Shown: positions 32,472-44,254, counted from the stretch's first letter. The stretch is 64,000 nucleotides of DNA from Alphaproteobacteria bacterium (GCA_013288565.1 JABDBP010000004.1:22622-86621); one strand, 5' to 3'. A program made the numbers and translations. Notes: a model not told the origin generated them from the letters alone.

Positions 32472-33581
32472 TTAGCTATCACCCGGTTCCCTCTTTTTGA
32501 GATTATATCCATGCACTTTCGCCAGTTCTTTCAAATACTTTTTCGCTAGCCCTAACGATATGAGTTCCAAGTCTGCCATCTCTACTATTTCTGCTCGTGT
32601 CCTTGCTATTTCTCCATAATCTTGAGCTGTGAATGACAATTCTTTCTCGACCATGCTATAAATTATAGGACGAATAGCGGATAACATAAGGTAGTATACA
32701 GCGGAGGATCTAATTGAAGGTTTCCCTTTCAATACACCCCTTTCGTTGTCACGGCTGCGTCTTGCCTTATATTCTTCAGAAAAACCCTCAGGATCAGTGG
32801 ATGCTGCCTTGGCCTTTTCAAAATTGTCTTTTGAAAAAATCTCTTCTGTCCCGTCACGATAGGGCTTCGTCATTACAAACAATTCTTCAAATAAAGCTGT
32901 ACTGAGATAATCAGGGCGCTTTTCCCTAATGTCGCTTTCAGTGAGGTTATATTTTGCTGGACGACTGGTAGTATCTCTACCCTTCAGCAATAAATCATAA
33001 AGTGGCCCAAGACGAACTTGCATCCTAATATGTTCTAAGTTGGTAAGTTTTATGAATTCAGCTTGACGTACACTACGTTCTTCTAGTTCTCTATCAATGG
33101 AACATACGACGTCCTCAAAAATCTTTTGTGTGAGACGTGTGCCCTCCTTATCTAATGCTGCTATACCCACCAGATACAATGCTTGTATAAATTGATTATA
33201 TACTTCAGCTCCGATGGGATTGATAACCGGATCAGGCCGATCATTATCTGAAAAATCATCAACAGCCGGTAAAGCATCTTGATATCCATTACTTATACGA
33301 AATAAATTATCATCAAGTATACCTCCTAAAACAGCCAGAATTACGTCGATTTTTCGTATCTCTTTCTCATCTTTCTTTATAGATCTAAACAATTCATCAA
33401 AAGAAACTCCCAAGGCTGTGCCCCAGTGCTCTATTGTGGGGACAAAAAACTCTTCACAATGTTCGGCTTTACTTTTTATATCTGCACAAACATAGAAGCG
33501 GTAGTCTGGTGTATCTTCGTCGGTCAGTACAAGCTGGCGGGTAATGGCTTGTATTTTATCCTTGAAACTTCTTTTTCTCAT
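32472..33581 (-). CDS. Hypothetical protein, unknown family
   Basis: A 369-residue, charged, mainly helical-looking protein that I do not recognise. No signal peptide or membrane segment is seen. Features include an N-terminal basic stretch (RKRSFKDKIQAITRQ), VEKELSFTAQDYGEIARTR and a C-terminal AKKYLKELAKVHGYNLKKRE. The ATG at 33581 is chosen because GGGA lies just upstream; a TTG at 33596 would add five residues. Base composition is clearly AT-richer than rplU or ctaD, suggesting later acquisition. It stands apart from both neighbours by about 100 bp. Confidence 0.7.
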   Translation of the reverse strand: MRKRSFKDKIQAITRQLVLTDEDTPDYRFYVCADIKSKAEHCEEFFVPTIEHWGTALGVSFDELFRSIKKDEKEIRKIDVILAVLGGILDDNLFRISNGYQDALPAVDDFSDNDRPDPVINPIGAEVYNQFIQALYLVGIAALDKEGTRLTQKIFEDVVCSIDRELEERSVRQAEFIKLTNLEHIRMQVRLGPLYDLLLKGRDTTSRPAKYNLTESDIREKRPDYLSTALFEELFVMTKPYRDGTEEIFSKDNFEKAKAASTDPEGFSEEYKARRSRDNERGVLKGKPSIRSSAVYYLMLSAIRPIIYSMVEKELSFTAQDYGEIARTRAEIVEMADLELISLGLAKKYLKELAKVHGYNLKKREPGDS

Positions 33582-33679
33582 ATTTTCCCGATCCAATTAG
33601 TAAAGAGGAGGGCGAAGCAACCGCGTAGCTGCGAATTAGAAATCCGGGCAATCGATGATCCACGGGCCTGAGTTGGTTT

Positions 33680-35065
33680 TCATTTTGATTTCAAGCTAGC
33701 TCGCCCTATGATCGGATAGAGAAGACAGCCAACAACAATGACACCACCCGTTTCTAATGCCACGGAGTGAAACTCTTGTGGTATGGTTAGTATGCCGATC
33801 TCCGCTACCAGCCAGATTATTCCCGATACGACCACCGGCCAATGCCAGTGCCCCAGTGAAAAACTTCCCGCAGCGGGTAGGTTTTTCAATCCAATAGCAA
33901 AATTCACTACCGTTGCTAGATAAACCAGGGCTAATAGCACAACAGGTATCGCGTACAGATCGATAAAGTCCTTTGCTGTCACAAGAGTGAGAATCTCGAT
34001 TGTTAAAATGAGCATGATCGTTACAATCGGCACCCCGCGGTCAGACACGCGCGCAAGCAACGGCGAGGCAAGAAAACGTTTATCACGCGCCATGGCGAAT
34101 AAAATCCTGGCGGCCGTTGCCATACTGAGAAGCGCGGTGGCAAACATGGCCAGAATAACGAAGAGAAGAAAAATTTTCGTTACGGTGCTACCGAGATGGT
34201 GGGCAATTATGGCCGATACTGGATCGGCTGCCGCCGACACTGCTGCCAAATCGGGTATAGCCAATGTGATAATCATGATGAAGGCAAAACCCAGGATGAT
34301 AGTGAATAAAATCGATGAAAGAATGCTTTGCGGGACGATTCTTCTGACATTCACAGTTTCTTCCGAGAAGTCCGAAGGACTTTCAAAACCAAAAATCGTC
34401 CAGGCGGCGAGCAAGATCGCCATGGTAAAGCCCGGCCAATAGGGCCTTGGATTATCTGGTATGGTTGTAACAAGCGCGATATGCGCTTCGCCATTAAGCA
34501 GGATAACCATCAGTATTATCGCACCGAATACCACTAAGGCGATAACTTCGGCGATAACGGCTATTTTGTTAGTGCCGGCGGCAAGCTTTATGCCGTAAAC
34601 ATTGATTGCCGCCTGGATCAGGATAATAGCCGCGCCGGTAAGGCGCACGGTACCGGCATCAAATTCGCGCCCCAGGAAACTTTGCAGCGGGGTCATCATG
34701 GCGATGATTATGCCGACGGTGCTTATCGAATATACGAATACTGTCATCCAACCGGTCAGCCAGCCAATCACTGGGGTAGTCAATTTGCTGTTCCAGTTAT
34801 ATATAGCGCCGGTCAGCGGAACCCGACCGGCCATCTCGGCAAACACCAGCGCTACCAGCATCTGGCCGATTCCAACCAATGGCCAGGTCCAGATACCGAA
34901 AGGCCCTGCCTTGCTGAGGACATAACCGTAATTGGTGAATATCCCCATCAATATCGACATGCACGAGAATGAAACCGCGAAAGAGGAAAAAAATCCCAGG
35001 CTGCGGCGAAGCTGTGGCTTATAGCCGGATTCAATCAAGACCTGATCGTCATCATTATGTGTCAT
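33680..35065 (-). CDS. APC-family amino-acid permease
   Basis: A 461-residue inner-membrane transporter with about 12 hydrophobic segments. It begins RRSLGFFSSFAVSFSCMSIL, the unwound TM1 region of amino acid-polyamine-organocation carriers, and has the conserved FAEMAGRVPLTGAIYNW loop and FESPSDFSEETVNVRRIVPQ near residue 240. Closest in pattern are GABA, choline or basic-amino-acid permeases. It starts two bases after the AsnRS-like ligase stop, so the two are almost certainly cotranscribed, hinting that it moves the substrate or product of that enzyme. Confidence 0.87.
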   Translation of the reverse strand: MTHNDDDQVLIESGYKPQLRRSLGFFSSFAVSFSCMSILMGIFTNYGYVLSKAGPFGIWTWPLVGIGQMLVALVFAEMAGRVPLTGAIYNWNSKLTTPVIGWLTGWMTVFVYSISTVGIIIAMMTPLQSFLGREFDAGTVRLTGAAIILIQAAINVYGIKLAAGTNKIAVIAEVIALVVFGAIILMVILLNGEAHIALVTTIPDNPRPYWPGFTMAILLAAWTIFGFESPSDFSEETVNVRRIVPQSILSSILFTIILGFAFIMIITLAIPDLAAVSAAADPVSAIIAHHLGSTVTKIFLLFVILAMFATALLSMATAARILFAMARDKRFLASPLLARVSDRGVPIVTIMLILTIEILTLVTAKDFIDLYAIPVVLLALVYLATVVNFAIGLKNLPAAGSFSLGHWHWPVVVSGIIWLVAEIGILTIPQEFHSVALETGGVIVVGCLLYPIIGRASLKSK

Positions 35066-35067
35066 TT

Positions 35068-36108
35068 TTACATTTTTGCGCCGGATTTTGGCTGCATACT
35101 CCTATAGGCAATTGTTTCAAGAATATCATTGCTGCCGAGAAGAAATCCAATATAGCGCTCGAATCCTATGCCGAACCCACCCCGCAGAATCGGCTCTTCA
35201 TCCCTGAATAAATTAAGATATTCTGCAAAAGTTTGCAGCGTGTCACCACCACGCTCCTGTATGTAACGAGCAATGGAGGAAGCCATCAGGTAACGAGTGA
35301 TGTTTTGCCCATTTTCCTCACGCACCGCGCCGCCGGTAGTTTCGCCAAGGCGCGGCATTAGAAGATCCGCACTATAAACCCGCTCGCCATCTTCGGTACG
35401 TTTCATATTGAAGAATTTTATCCGGGCCGGGTAATGCGTGACAAAAACAGGGTTGTTGTTGAAATGCAAGAGGATCAGCCTCTCCTCCTTTATGCCAAGG
35501 TCATCGCCAAAACTATATTTTCCGGATTTTTTATTAAGCAACGCTAGGGCTTCATCGTAGGTAATGCGTGAAAATGGGTTGTGAACAACTTTCATAAGAT
35601 AAGGAATGTCTCCGCCCAGGTGCTTAACATCGTTTTCGTTTTTCTCCAGAACCACCTTCGTTGCATTTTTTATTATGACTTCTTCTAATTTGACGATAGC
35701 ATCCAGAGCCGACGCCGCATTCGTTCCTTCATATGGCCTTTCCTGCTCGATAAGGGTGAATTCCGACAATCTGCGGCCCTGCATTTCCGGATCATCATAA
35801 TTTTCTTCCCTGAAACTATTGTTCACTGTAAATACGCCACGCTTTAGACGTATTACTAACGCTTCCAACTGCAATTGAGCGCTTTGTGAAAGATGCGCTT
35901 CGCGCCCGTAGTAATTAAGCGTGAATGAGGCATAAGGATTTTCACACGACCCCGCGATGTTAACTAGGGACGAGGTTGAAACCTCAGTACAATCTTCCTG
36001 TACAAGTGCTGTCCGCAGAGCACCTAACGCTGCAGCTCTGACATTTAGAAGAGCGTTGAATTTACTCTTGCTGAAGGTTCCAAGCCCAGTAGCTATAGCA
36101 TCTCCCAT
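35068..36108 (-). CDS. AsnRS-like class II synthetase core without anticodon domain (asparagine synthetase AsnA-like)
   Basis: A 346-residue protein equivalent to the catalytic core of asparaginyl/aspartyl-tRNA synthetases. Motif 2 is at residues 97-122 (NNSFREENYDDPE, RRLSEFTLIEQE), and motif 3 at 310-325 (GFGIGFERYIGFLLG). The N-terminal OB-fold that reads the anticodon is missing: the protein starts about 15 residues before the catalytic fold. Archaeal proteins of this architecture are asparagine synthetases that amidate aspartyl-adenylate. It is 7 bp downstream of ctaD and coupled to an amino-acid permease. The precise substrate is not known. Confidence 0.75.
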   Translation of the reverse strand: MGDAIATGLGTFSKSKFNALLNVRAAALGALRTALVQEDCTEVSTSSLVNIAGSCENPYASFTLNYYGREAHLSQSAQLQLEALVIRLKRGVFTVNNSFREENYDDPEMQGRRLSEFTLIEQERPYEGTNAASALDAIVKLEEVIIKNATKVVLEKNENDVKHLGGDIPYLMKVVHNPFSRITYDEALALLNKKSGKYSFGDDLGIKEERLILLHFNNNPVFVTHYPARIKFFNMKRTEDGERVYSADLLMPRLGETTGGAVREENGQNITRYLMASSIARYIQERGGDTLQTFAEYLNLFRDEEPILRGGFGIGFERYIGFLLGSNDILETIAYRSMQPKSGAKM

Positions 36109-36115
36109 TATTCTC

Positions 36116-38580
<2,465 letters not shown>

Positions 38581-38650
38581 AATATGATTATATAGATTTA
38601 AGAATTAACCGCCTGCATTGTAAGAAGTTTTTTTCGAGATTCAAGCATTT

Positions 38651-40081
38651 ATGAAGAACGATAGCCTATTGGACGATATTTTTTTCCGCCGCAATGGCCT
38701 GGATGAGTCACGCGTGAAAGCCTTGGTTGCAGGTTCGCTTTCAAGCCTTGATGACGGCGAATTATACATGGAATTCTGCCAGTCCGAACATTTGGCATTC
38801 GATGACGGGCATTTGAAAAACGCCAATTTCGATACGGCGCAAGGCTTCGGCCTGCGCGGCGTTCTGGGCGAAGCCAGCGCGTTCGCGCATTCATCGGACA
38901 TCACCGAGGAATCGATAAAACGTGCCGGGAAAACTTTGTCTTCGCTCAAATCCTCCGGCTCATATTCGATAAATCTGGATGAGAATAAGCGGCCGAAATT
39001 ATACGGTACATTGAACCCGCTGGACGAAGTGGCGTTCGAGAAAAAACTGGCGCTGCTCTCTAACATAGATTCATATTTGCGTGGGAAAGACCCTAGAGTG
39101 AAACAGGTGTCGGTATCGCTTTCCGGCGAATGGCAGGCGATCCAAATTATCCGCGGCAACGGGGTGAAAATCGGTGATATCAGGCCGCTGGTGCGACTCA
39201 ATATTTCCGTAGTGGTGGAGCATAATGACCGGATGGAGCGCGGCAGTTACGGCACCGGCGGCCGTACCGCTTACGCCGAATATATCGCCGAAGCCAACTG
39301 GCGGAAATCCGCCGATGAAGCACTGCGCCAGGCTTTGGTGAATCTCGATTCGGTTCCTGCTCCTGCCGGTGAAATGGATGTTGTCCTCGGTCCCGGCTGG
39401 CCCGGCGTTCTGCTGCATGAGGCGATCGGCCATGGGTTGGAGGGCGATTTCAACCGGAAAAAAACTTCCGCATTTTCCAATTTAATGGGCGAGCGGGTGG
39501 CGGCCAAGGGCGTCACAATATATGACGACGGCACGATGCAGGATCGACGGGGCTCGATCAATATCGATGACGAAGGCACGCCGTCGCAGAAAAATTGTTT
39601 AATCGAGGATGGGATTTTGGTCGGATATATCCAAGATCGGCTGAATGCGCGGCTGATGAATGCGAAGCCGACGGGGAACGGCCGCCGTGAGTCCTACGAG
39701 CACCAGCCAATGCCGCGCATGACTAATACTTATATGGTTTCCGGCGATAAATCGCCTGAGGAGATCATCAAATCGGTGAAAAAAGGTATCTATGCGGTGA
39801 ATTTCGGCGGCGGGCAGGTAGATATAACCTCGGGCAAGTTCGTGTTTTCCGCATCGGAAGCATACAAAATTGAAAACGGAAAAGTAGGTGCGGCAGTGAA
39901 AGGCGCCACCCTCATCGGCAACGGACCGGACGTTCTCACCAAAGTGAAAATGATCGGCAATGATATGGCGCTTGATCCCGGCATCGGCACCTGCGGGAAA
40001 GATCGGCAAAGCGTCCCTGTCGGCGTCGGCCAACCGACAATGCTTATCGGCGGATTAACTGTGGGCGGGACGGAGGTGTAG
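38651..40081 (+). CDS. tldD: Metalloprotease TldD
   Basis: TldD works with TldE/PmbA as a heterodimeric zinc protease that degrades unfolded peptides and matures some modified peptides. The 476-residue protein contains the metal motif LLHEAIGHGLEGDFNRKKTS near residue 257 (HExxxH), followed by DDGTMQDRRGSINIDDEG and GFGGGQVDITSGKFVFS-like NFGGGQVDITSGKF. The C-terminal QPTMLIGGLTVGGT is also conserved. The partner tldE is not in the window. It is divergent from ctaC, with a 70-bp gap. Confidence 0.95.
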   Translation: MKNDSLLDDIFFRRNGLDESRVKALVAGSLSSLDDGELYMEFCQSEHLAFDDGHLKNANFDTAQGFGLRGVLGEASAFAHSSDITEESIKRAGKTLSSLKSSGSYSINLDENKRPKLYGTLNPLDEVAFEKKLALLSNIDSYLRGKDPRVKQVSVSLSGEWQAIQIIRGNGVKIGDIRPLVRLNISVVVEHNDRMERGSYGTGGRTAYAEYIAEANWRKSADEALRQALVNLDSVPAPAGEMDVVLGPGWPGVLLHEAIGHGLEGDFNRKKTSAFSNLMGERVAAKGVTIYDDGTMQDRRGSINIDDEGTPSQKNCLIEDGILVGYIQDRLNARLMNAKPTGNGRRESYEHQPMPRMTNTYMVSGDKSPEEIIKSVKKGIYAVNFGGGQVDITSGKFVFSASEAYKIENGKVGAAVKGATLIGNGPDVLTKVKMIGNDMALDPGIGTCGKDRQSVPVGVGQPTMLIGGLTVGGTEV

Positions 40082-40099
40082 GGCAAAAAACTATTATCT

Positions 40100-40366
40100 C
40101 TAATTTTGAGTTATCTTATCAAAATTGTAGTTATATTCTGCCATCAGCTGCTCTCTAGTTTCCTTAGAGGGTTTTTTGCCGAACCCGGAAGCTATGATTT
40201 TTCCGTATTTGGTGAGATCGAATATTTCTGGCAGATCATCGTTTTTCAGAGCCTTAACCTGTAATTGGTTAGCCAATAAAAAGAAGTGACACGGCCTTCC
40301 CCAGTTATCTCTACAGGAGACGAAATGAATATTTTCAGGCTTTACAGTTTTTTTAGCAAAAGACAC
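40100..40366 (-). CDS. Hypothetical small protein
   Basis: An 88-residue protein with no recognised family. It begins at a GTG and reads SFAKKTVKPENIHFVSC, then LPEIFDLTKYGKIIASGFGKKPS and a charged C-terminus. No membrane segment is present. It lies 5 bp after the receiver-ankyrin gene and shares its AT-rich composition, so the two likely form one transcript. It converges on tldD. Confidence 0.55.
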   Translation of the reverse strand: MSFAKKTVKPENIHFVSCRDNWGRPCHFFLLANQLQVKALKNDDLPEIFDLTKYGKIIASGFGKKPSKETREQLMAEYNYNFDKITQN

Positions 40367-40371
40367 TATGA

Positions 40372-41742
40372 TTATTCTTTTTCTTTCTCAGCTGGTGGCG
40401 GGCTTATTAGCCTATCATCTTTCCCAAAAGCAGGAATTTGAGTTGCGTCAGGATATCTGGGACGTTCTGAAAGTAGAGGAGGTGGAACGTTAGATTCGTA
40501 AGTACTTCGTTCCTCCGCTACTATTGGAGGTAATGCTGTACCAACGCCACGGGTTTTAAAAGCTTCCTCTATTTTTTTAGTAATGAGATCTCTATCGTTT
40601 GATGGCTGCTCTTTTGCTAAACTCTTTGCCTTATCTAACATATCGCGTGTGATGCGTATTTCGGGATGTTGCAGTAACCATTCGACGACTTCGAGACAAC
40701 CATGTTCTATCGCCCCTGCAAGAGGCCGGGTAGCAATATTCGTTCCTGTTATGGGGTAAAAAGCATTTGGGTCGAATCTTGGAAACCTACCTATAGCCTC
40801 TAAAAGTTCCTTAGGAACCTTGTTTCCAGTTTCTGTAGCTATATAAGCGACGGAACTCACGTCCCTTGCCAGCCTTACAGCGGAAATTTCCTCTGCAATT
40901 GCCGGCTGAGATAAAACATATTTTAAGATTGTTATATTCCCATTTGCAATAGCCCTACTTACCTGAGGAATCTCCACTGTAGTATAGGAGATGTTCTGGA
41001 GTGCTATTTCTGACTCCCGCGCCAAAAGACATTCGGCTGTGAGCTTTGCCACATTTGGCCCGGAAATTTTATTTATAAAATAAAAATCCTCCTTAAGAAG
41101 AACTGGATCAAGCATAGATTGTTCATCCATACTCGCTAAGTCTTTTTTAACCTTTGCTTCTTCTGCATCACTTAATTTTCTACCCAATACCGCTGCAAGA
41201 GCCTCAACTCCTTTTTCTGGTCTTGGATCAGCTGTATTAAGAATTATGGTAGGTTTTCTTCCTACATATTTTTCTCGAACAAGCGCAGCCAGCTGATCAA
41301 GCATTCTCGTCTCTGGTAGAATTCTTTCTGGGAGCTTTAAAGGGCCATGATAAACGATAATCGAAAGTAAAGCTCCGGTACTACCCATATTATTTATTAC
41401 TTGATTTATAGCTTCCTGAAGGTCCGGTGGTAAATCCTCCCCCTTTTTTCCATGGCCCTCTACCTCTACCCTTATGCTTTTACCGAACCCTATTCTTCCT
41501 GCTGCCCCCGGCAATGTTTCCGCGCCTTGCGGCTCCAAATAAAAACCGTTATCCAATACTACAAATGCAACATCTCTTTCGGCTAAACAAGATACGGCTC
41601 CAATCAGATTGTCAGTAGAAACAATTTCATAGTCGTTTGCTCGTTCTCCCAGTTGTGTTTTTATGAGAGATCTGTAGAGCAAAATACTTACAGGGTTGTC
41701 TTCTACAATTAGTATAACTGGTTTATCATTTTTATCAGTCAT
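40372..41742 (-). CDS. Receiver-like domain fused to ankyrin-like repeats
   Basis: A 456-residue protein. Residues ~7-130 resemble a response-regulator receiver: PVILIVEDNPVSILLYRSLI with the acidic pair E14-D15 and the candidate phospho-acceptor D64 in VVLDNGF, although a long insertion follows the aspartate. Residues ~255-385 contain ankyrin-like helices (AIANGNITILKYVLSQP; LAGAIEHGCLEVVEWLLQHP). The C-terminus is Pro-rich. No DNA-binding or enzymatic output domain is seen. The ATG at 41742 is preferred over 41796 because of a GAGGAG ribosome site. A CtrA-type site lies upstream at 41835. Confidence 0.65.
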   Translation of the reverse strand: MTDKNDKPVILIVEDNPVSILLYRSLIKTQLGERANDYEIVSTDNLIGAVSCLAERDVAFVVLDNGFYLEPQGAETLPGAAGRIGFGKSIRVEVEGHGKKGEDLPPDLQEAINQVINNMGSTGALLSIIVYHGPLKLPERILPETRMLDQLAALVREKYVGRKPTIILNTADPRPEKGVEALAAVLGRKLSDAEEAKVKKDLASMDEQSMLDPVLLKEDFYFINKISGPNVAKLTAECLLARESEIALQNISYTTVEIPQVSRAIANGNITILKYVLSQPAIAEEISAVRLARDVSSVAYIATETGNKVPKELLEAIGRFPRFDPNAFYPITGTNIATRPLAGAIEHGCLEVVEWLLQHPEIRITRDMLDKAKSLAKEQPSNDRDLITKKIEEAFKTRGVGTALPPIVAEERSTYESNVPPPLLSERPRYPDATQIPAFGKDDRLISPPPAEKEKE

Positions 41743-41834
41743 TCCTAATCTCCTCTTTTTCTGCCATATCGCCGCCAAATATATTTGTCGTATCAATTAA
41801 TTACGGTAATATCCCGGATGATACATTATAAAGA

Positions 41835-41850
41835 TTAACAAATCGTTAAC
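41835..41850. promoter_or_regulatory. CtrA-type site between metX and the receiver-ankyrin gene
   Basis: TTAA (41835-41838), seven bases, TTAAC (41846-41850) exactly matches the CtrA consensus and abuts the metX ATG at 41851. On the minus strand a TATAAT (41825-41830) follows closely, so the site is better placed to act on the divergent receiver-ankyrin gene. Sixteen bases (GTTAACGATTTGTTAA) are identical, in inverted orientation, to the site at 47690. Confidence 0.55.
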
Positions 41851-43014
41851 ATGAACAAAATATTAAAATTCGGCTCGGAATTCAAGGAGATAGAGGTCGG
41901 GAAAATCGTCGTGCTGGGAGAAAATGCGGCGCTGAGGCTTGATTCCGGGGCGGATATATCCTCATTTCCACTGGCCTATCAGACCTATGGTGCCTTAAAC
42001 ACAGAGAAATCCAACGCCGTCCTCATTTGCCATGGCCTGACCGCTGATCAATACGTCGTGGGCCAACATCCGGTGACCGGTAAACCCGGCTGGTGGGAGA
42101 ACATGGTTGGCCCCGGCAAACCAATTGATACTGCAAAATATTTCGTCATCTGCCCGAATGTTTTGGGCGGCTGCATGGGCTCGTTTGGCCCCAAGGAAAC
42201 CAATCTGAAAACCGGGCAGCCATACAATCTCCATTTTCCCGTCATCACCATCGCCGATATGGTGCGCGCACAGAAATTGTTGGTCGATTATCTTGGAATC
42301 CCTCGACTGTTCTCGATAATCGGGGCATCGATGGGCGGGATGCAGGCGCTGAAATGGGCGGATTTATATCCGGAAATGGTGGTTTCTGCGATTCCGATTG
42401 CGGCAGCCGGGCGGCATACGGCACAGAACATCGCGTTCCACGAAATCGGCCGCCAGGCGATAATGGCCGACCCGGACTGGTGCGAGGGGAATTACCTGGA
42501 TGAAAAGAAATATCCGGCGAAAGGCCTGGCGGTGGCGCGCATGACGGCGCATGTTACCTATCTTTCCGAGGCGAAATTGGCGCGGAAATTCGGCCGGAAA
42601 TTGCAGGGGCGGGAGAATTTCACCTACGGGTTTGAGGCAGATTTCGAAATCGAAAGCTATCTGCGCCACCAGGGCGCAAGTTTCGTCGATCGGTTTGATC
42701 CGAATTCGTATTTATATATAACCCGGGCGATGGATTATTTCGATCTGGCGGCAGATAATGGCGGGGTGCTGGCTAACTCTTTTGCCCGCACCAAAGCGGC
42801 GTTCTGCGTGATATGCTTCACCAGCGACTGGCTATTTCCGCCCTCGGAATCGAAATTATTGGTGCATGCCTTGAACGCCACGGCGGCTTCTGTCAGCTAT
42901 GTCGAAATCGCAACCGACAAGGGGCATGACGCGTTTTTATTGGACGAACCGGATTTCGCCCGGACGATAGCGGGATTTTTGAAAGGCGTGGCACGGAAAG
43001 TAAAAATCAGCTAA
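41851..43014 (+). CDS. metX: Homoserine O-acetyl/succinyltransferase MetX
   Basis: First committed step of methionine synthesis, acylating homoserine. The 387-residue alpha/beta-hydrolase has [21 protein letters not shown], the conserved [12 protein letters not shown], the nucleophile elbow [13 protein letters not shown], and the catalytic Asp and His in [11 protein letters not shown] and [12 protein letters not shown]. Whether acetyl-CoA or succinyl-CoA is used cannot be read by eye. In most alphaproteobacteria metW follows at once; here an unknown gene intervenes. The ribosome site is weak because a CtrA-type site sits directly before the ATG. Confidence 0.93.
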   Translation: MNKILKFGSEFKEIEVGKIVVLGENAALRLDSGADISSFPLAYQTYGALNTEKSNAVLICHGLTADQYVVGQHPVTGKPGWWENMVGPGKPIDTAKYFVICPNVLGGCMGSFGPKETNLKTGQPYNLHFPVITIADMVRAQKLLVDYLGIPRLFSIIGASMGGMQALKWADLYPEMVVSAIPIAAAGRHTAQNIAFHEIGRQAIMADPDWCEGNYLDEKKYPAKGLAVARMTAHVTYLSEAKLARKFGRKLQGRENFTYGFEADFEIESYLRHQGASFVDRFDPNSYLYITRAMDYFDLAADNGGVLANSFARTKAAFCVICFTSDWLFPPSESKLLVHALNATAASVSYVEIATDKGHDAFLLDEPDFARTIAGFLKGVARKVKIS

Positions 43015-43035
43015 AATGACCCAGGATTCGGGATT

Positions 43036-43647
43036 ATGAAAAAAAAACCAGGAAATGAATTTACCTCATGGAAGAGTATTACTCACCGTAATTTTTCTCC
43101 CGAGCAGAATATTTTAATAAACACTAATGGCAAATATACGCTCGATACTCCGATTATGGCAGTAATTGCGCTGATGGGCTTCCTCGAAGGTGGCGATCTT
43201 AATAGATTGAAGAAGGATATAAAAAACCATGTTGAGGATCCGGAGAAAACCCTAGCTTTAAAAACGCTGGACGAAATAGCATCTTCCATAAATGGATTTG
43301 CCAATGCAATCAAGATCCTGGGATCACCCTGTCAGGAAAAGTCAAATGATGGTAAGATAAACGCTGGGGAAGAGGGTTTTGGCCAGAAAACCAAGGAATT
43401 TCTCGCCGAAGCCATATGGAAGGAATTCGGCGACCGGTCCATGCCGAAATTCACACATCAGAAATTAATAGGAAGCCCTGGTATAGAAGATGATAAGGGA
43501 AACTTAACTGAATATGGTGTATTGGATTTAGCTATCAAGAATATTGCGGATGCATGCGGAATGCGGATTCCATATACCCAATTTTTGGAAAATCTGGATA
43601 GCGCCGTCGGCAATATGCTGAAATCAAAAAAGGTTCGGGGGAAATAA
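43036..43647 (+). CDS. Hypothetical protein inserted between metX and metW
   Basis: A 203-residue protein that I do not recognise. It is soluble and mostly helical: NRLKKDIKNHVEDPEKTLAL, TLDEIASSINGFANAIKILG, and a C-terminal IPYTQFLENLDSAVGNMLKS. Composition is AT-richer than metX and metW on either side. It is 21 bp after metX and overlaps the metW ribosome site, so it is probably cotranscribed with both. Confidence 0.62.
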   Translation: MKKKPGNEFTSWKSITHRNFSPEQNILINTNGKYTLDTPIMAVIALMGFLEGGDLNRLKKDIKNHVEDPEKTLALKTLDEIASSINGFANAIKILGSPCQEKSNDGKINAGEEGFGQKTKEFLAEAIWKEFGDRSMPKFTHQKLIGSPGIEDDKGNLTEYGVLDLAIKNIADACGMRIPYTQFLENLDSAVGNMLKSKKVRGK

Positions 43648-43648
43648 T

Positions 43649-44254
43649 TTGCGTCCCGACTTCCGTATAATCGCAGATATAATCAGCGAAAACGCCCGCG
43701 TAATTGATATCGGCTGCGAGAATGGCGATCTGCTGAAATACCTGGCCAAGAAAAAACAGGTGGACGGGCGCGGCATCGAACTTGACCAGAAAAACGTCAG
43801 CCAGGCGGTCGCGCGCGGCTTAAGCGTTATCCAGGGTGATGCCGATACCGACCTCAAATTCTATCCTGATAAGAGCTTCGATTACGCGATTTTATCCCAG
43901 ACCATACAGGCGACAAAAAACCCCAAGGAAATCCTGAATGAAATTCTCCGCATCGCGGGTCATGCGATCGTTTCGTTTCCCAATTTCGGGTATTGGCGTA
44001 ATCGGCTTTATTTATTAGCGCGTGGCCGGATGCCGGTGACCAAAAGCCTTAGTTATCAATGGTATGAAACCCCCAACATCCATTTTTGCACGATCCGGGA
44101 TTTCGTGAAATTATGCAAGGAAATTGGTCTGACGATAGAGAAAAAATATTACATCACTAGGGCGGGGCGGAAAAGCCTGATCGGTGGTATGGGCGGATTG
44201 TTTATGGCCAATCTAGCGGCGGAGCAGGGAATATTTTTGTTAAAAAAGGGGTAG
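43649..44254 (+). CDS. metW: Methionine biosynthesis protein MetW
   Basis: MetW is a SAM-methyltransferase-fold protein that works with MetX in methionine synthesis. The 201-residue protein shows ARVIDIGCENGDLLKYLAKKK near residue 13, FDYAILSQTIQATKNPKEIL near 71, SFPNFGYWRNRLYLLARGRMP and YEWY-type SYQWYETPNIHFCTIRDF. The start is TTG with GGGGG upstream; no nearer ATG gives the conserved N-terminus. Confidence 0.9.
   Translation: MRPDFRIIADIISENARVIDIGCENGDLLKYLAKKKQVDGRGIELDQKNVSQAVARGLSVIQGDADTDLKFYPDKSFDYAILSQTIQATKNPKEILNEILRIAGHAIVSFPNFGYWRNRLYLLARGRMPVTKSLSYQWYETPNIHFCTIRDFVKLCKEIGLTIEKKYYITRAGRKSLIGGMGGLFMANLAAEQGIFLLKKG

Noticed and set aside
41743..41850. SAM riboswitch upstream of metX
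   Set aside because: No SAM-II-like pseudoknot sequence was recognised in the 108-bp gap, which is instead occupied by a promoter-like element and a CtrA-type site.
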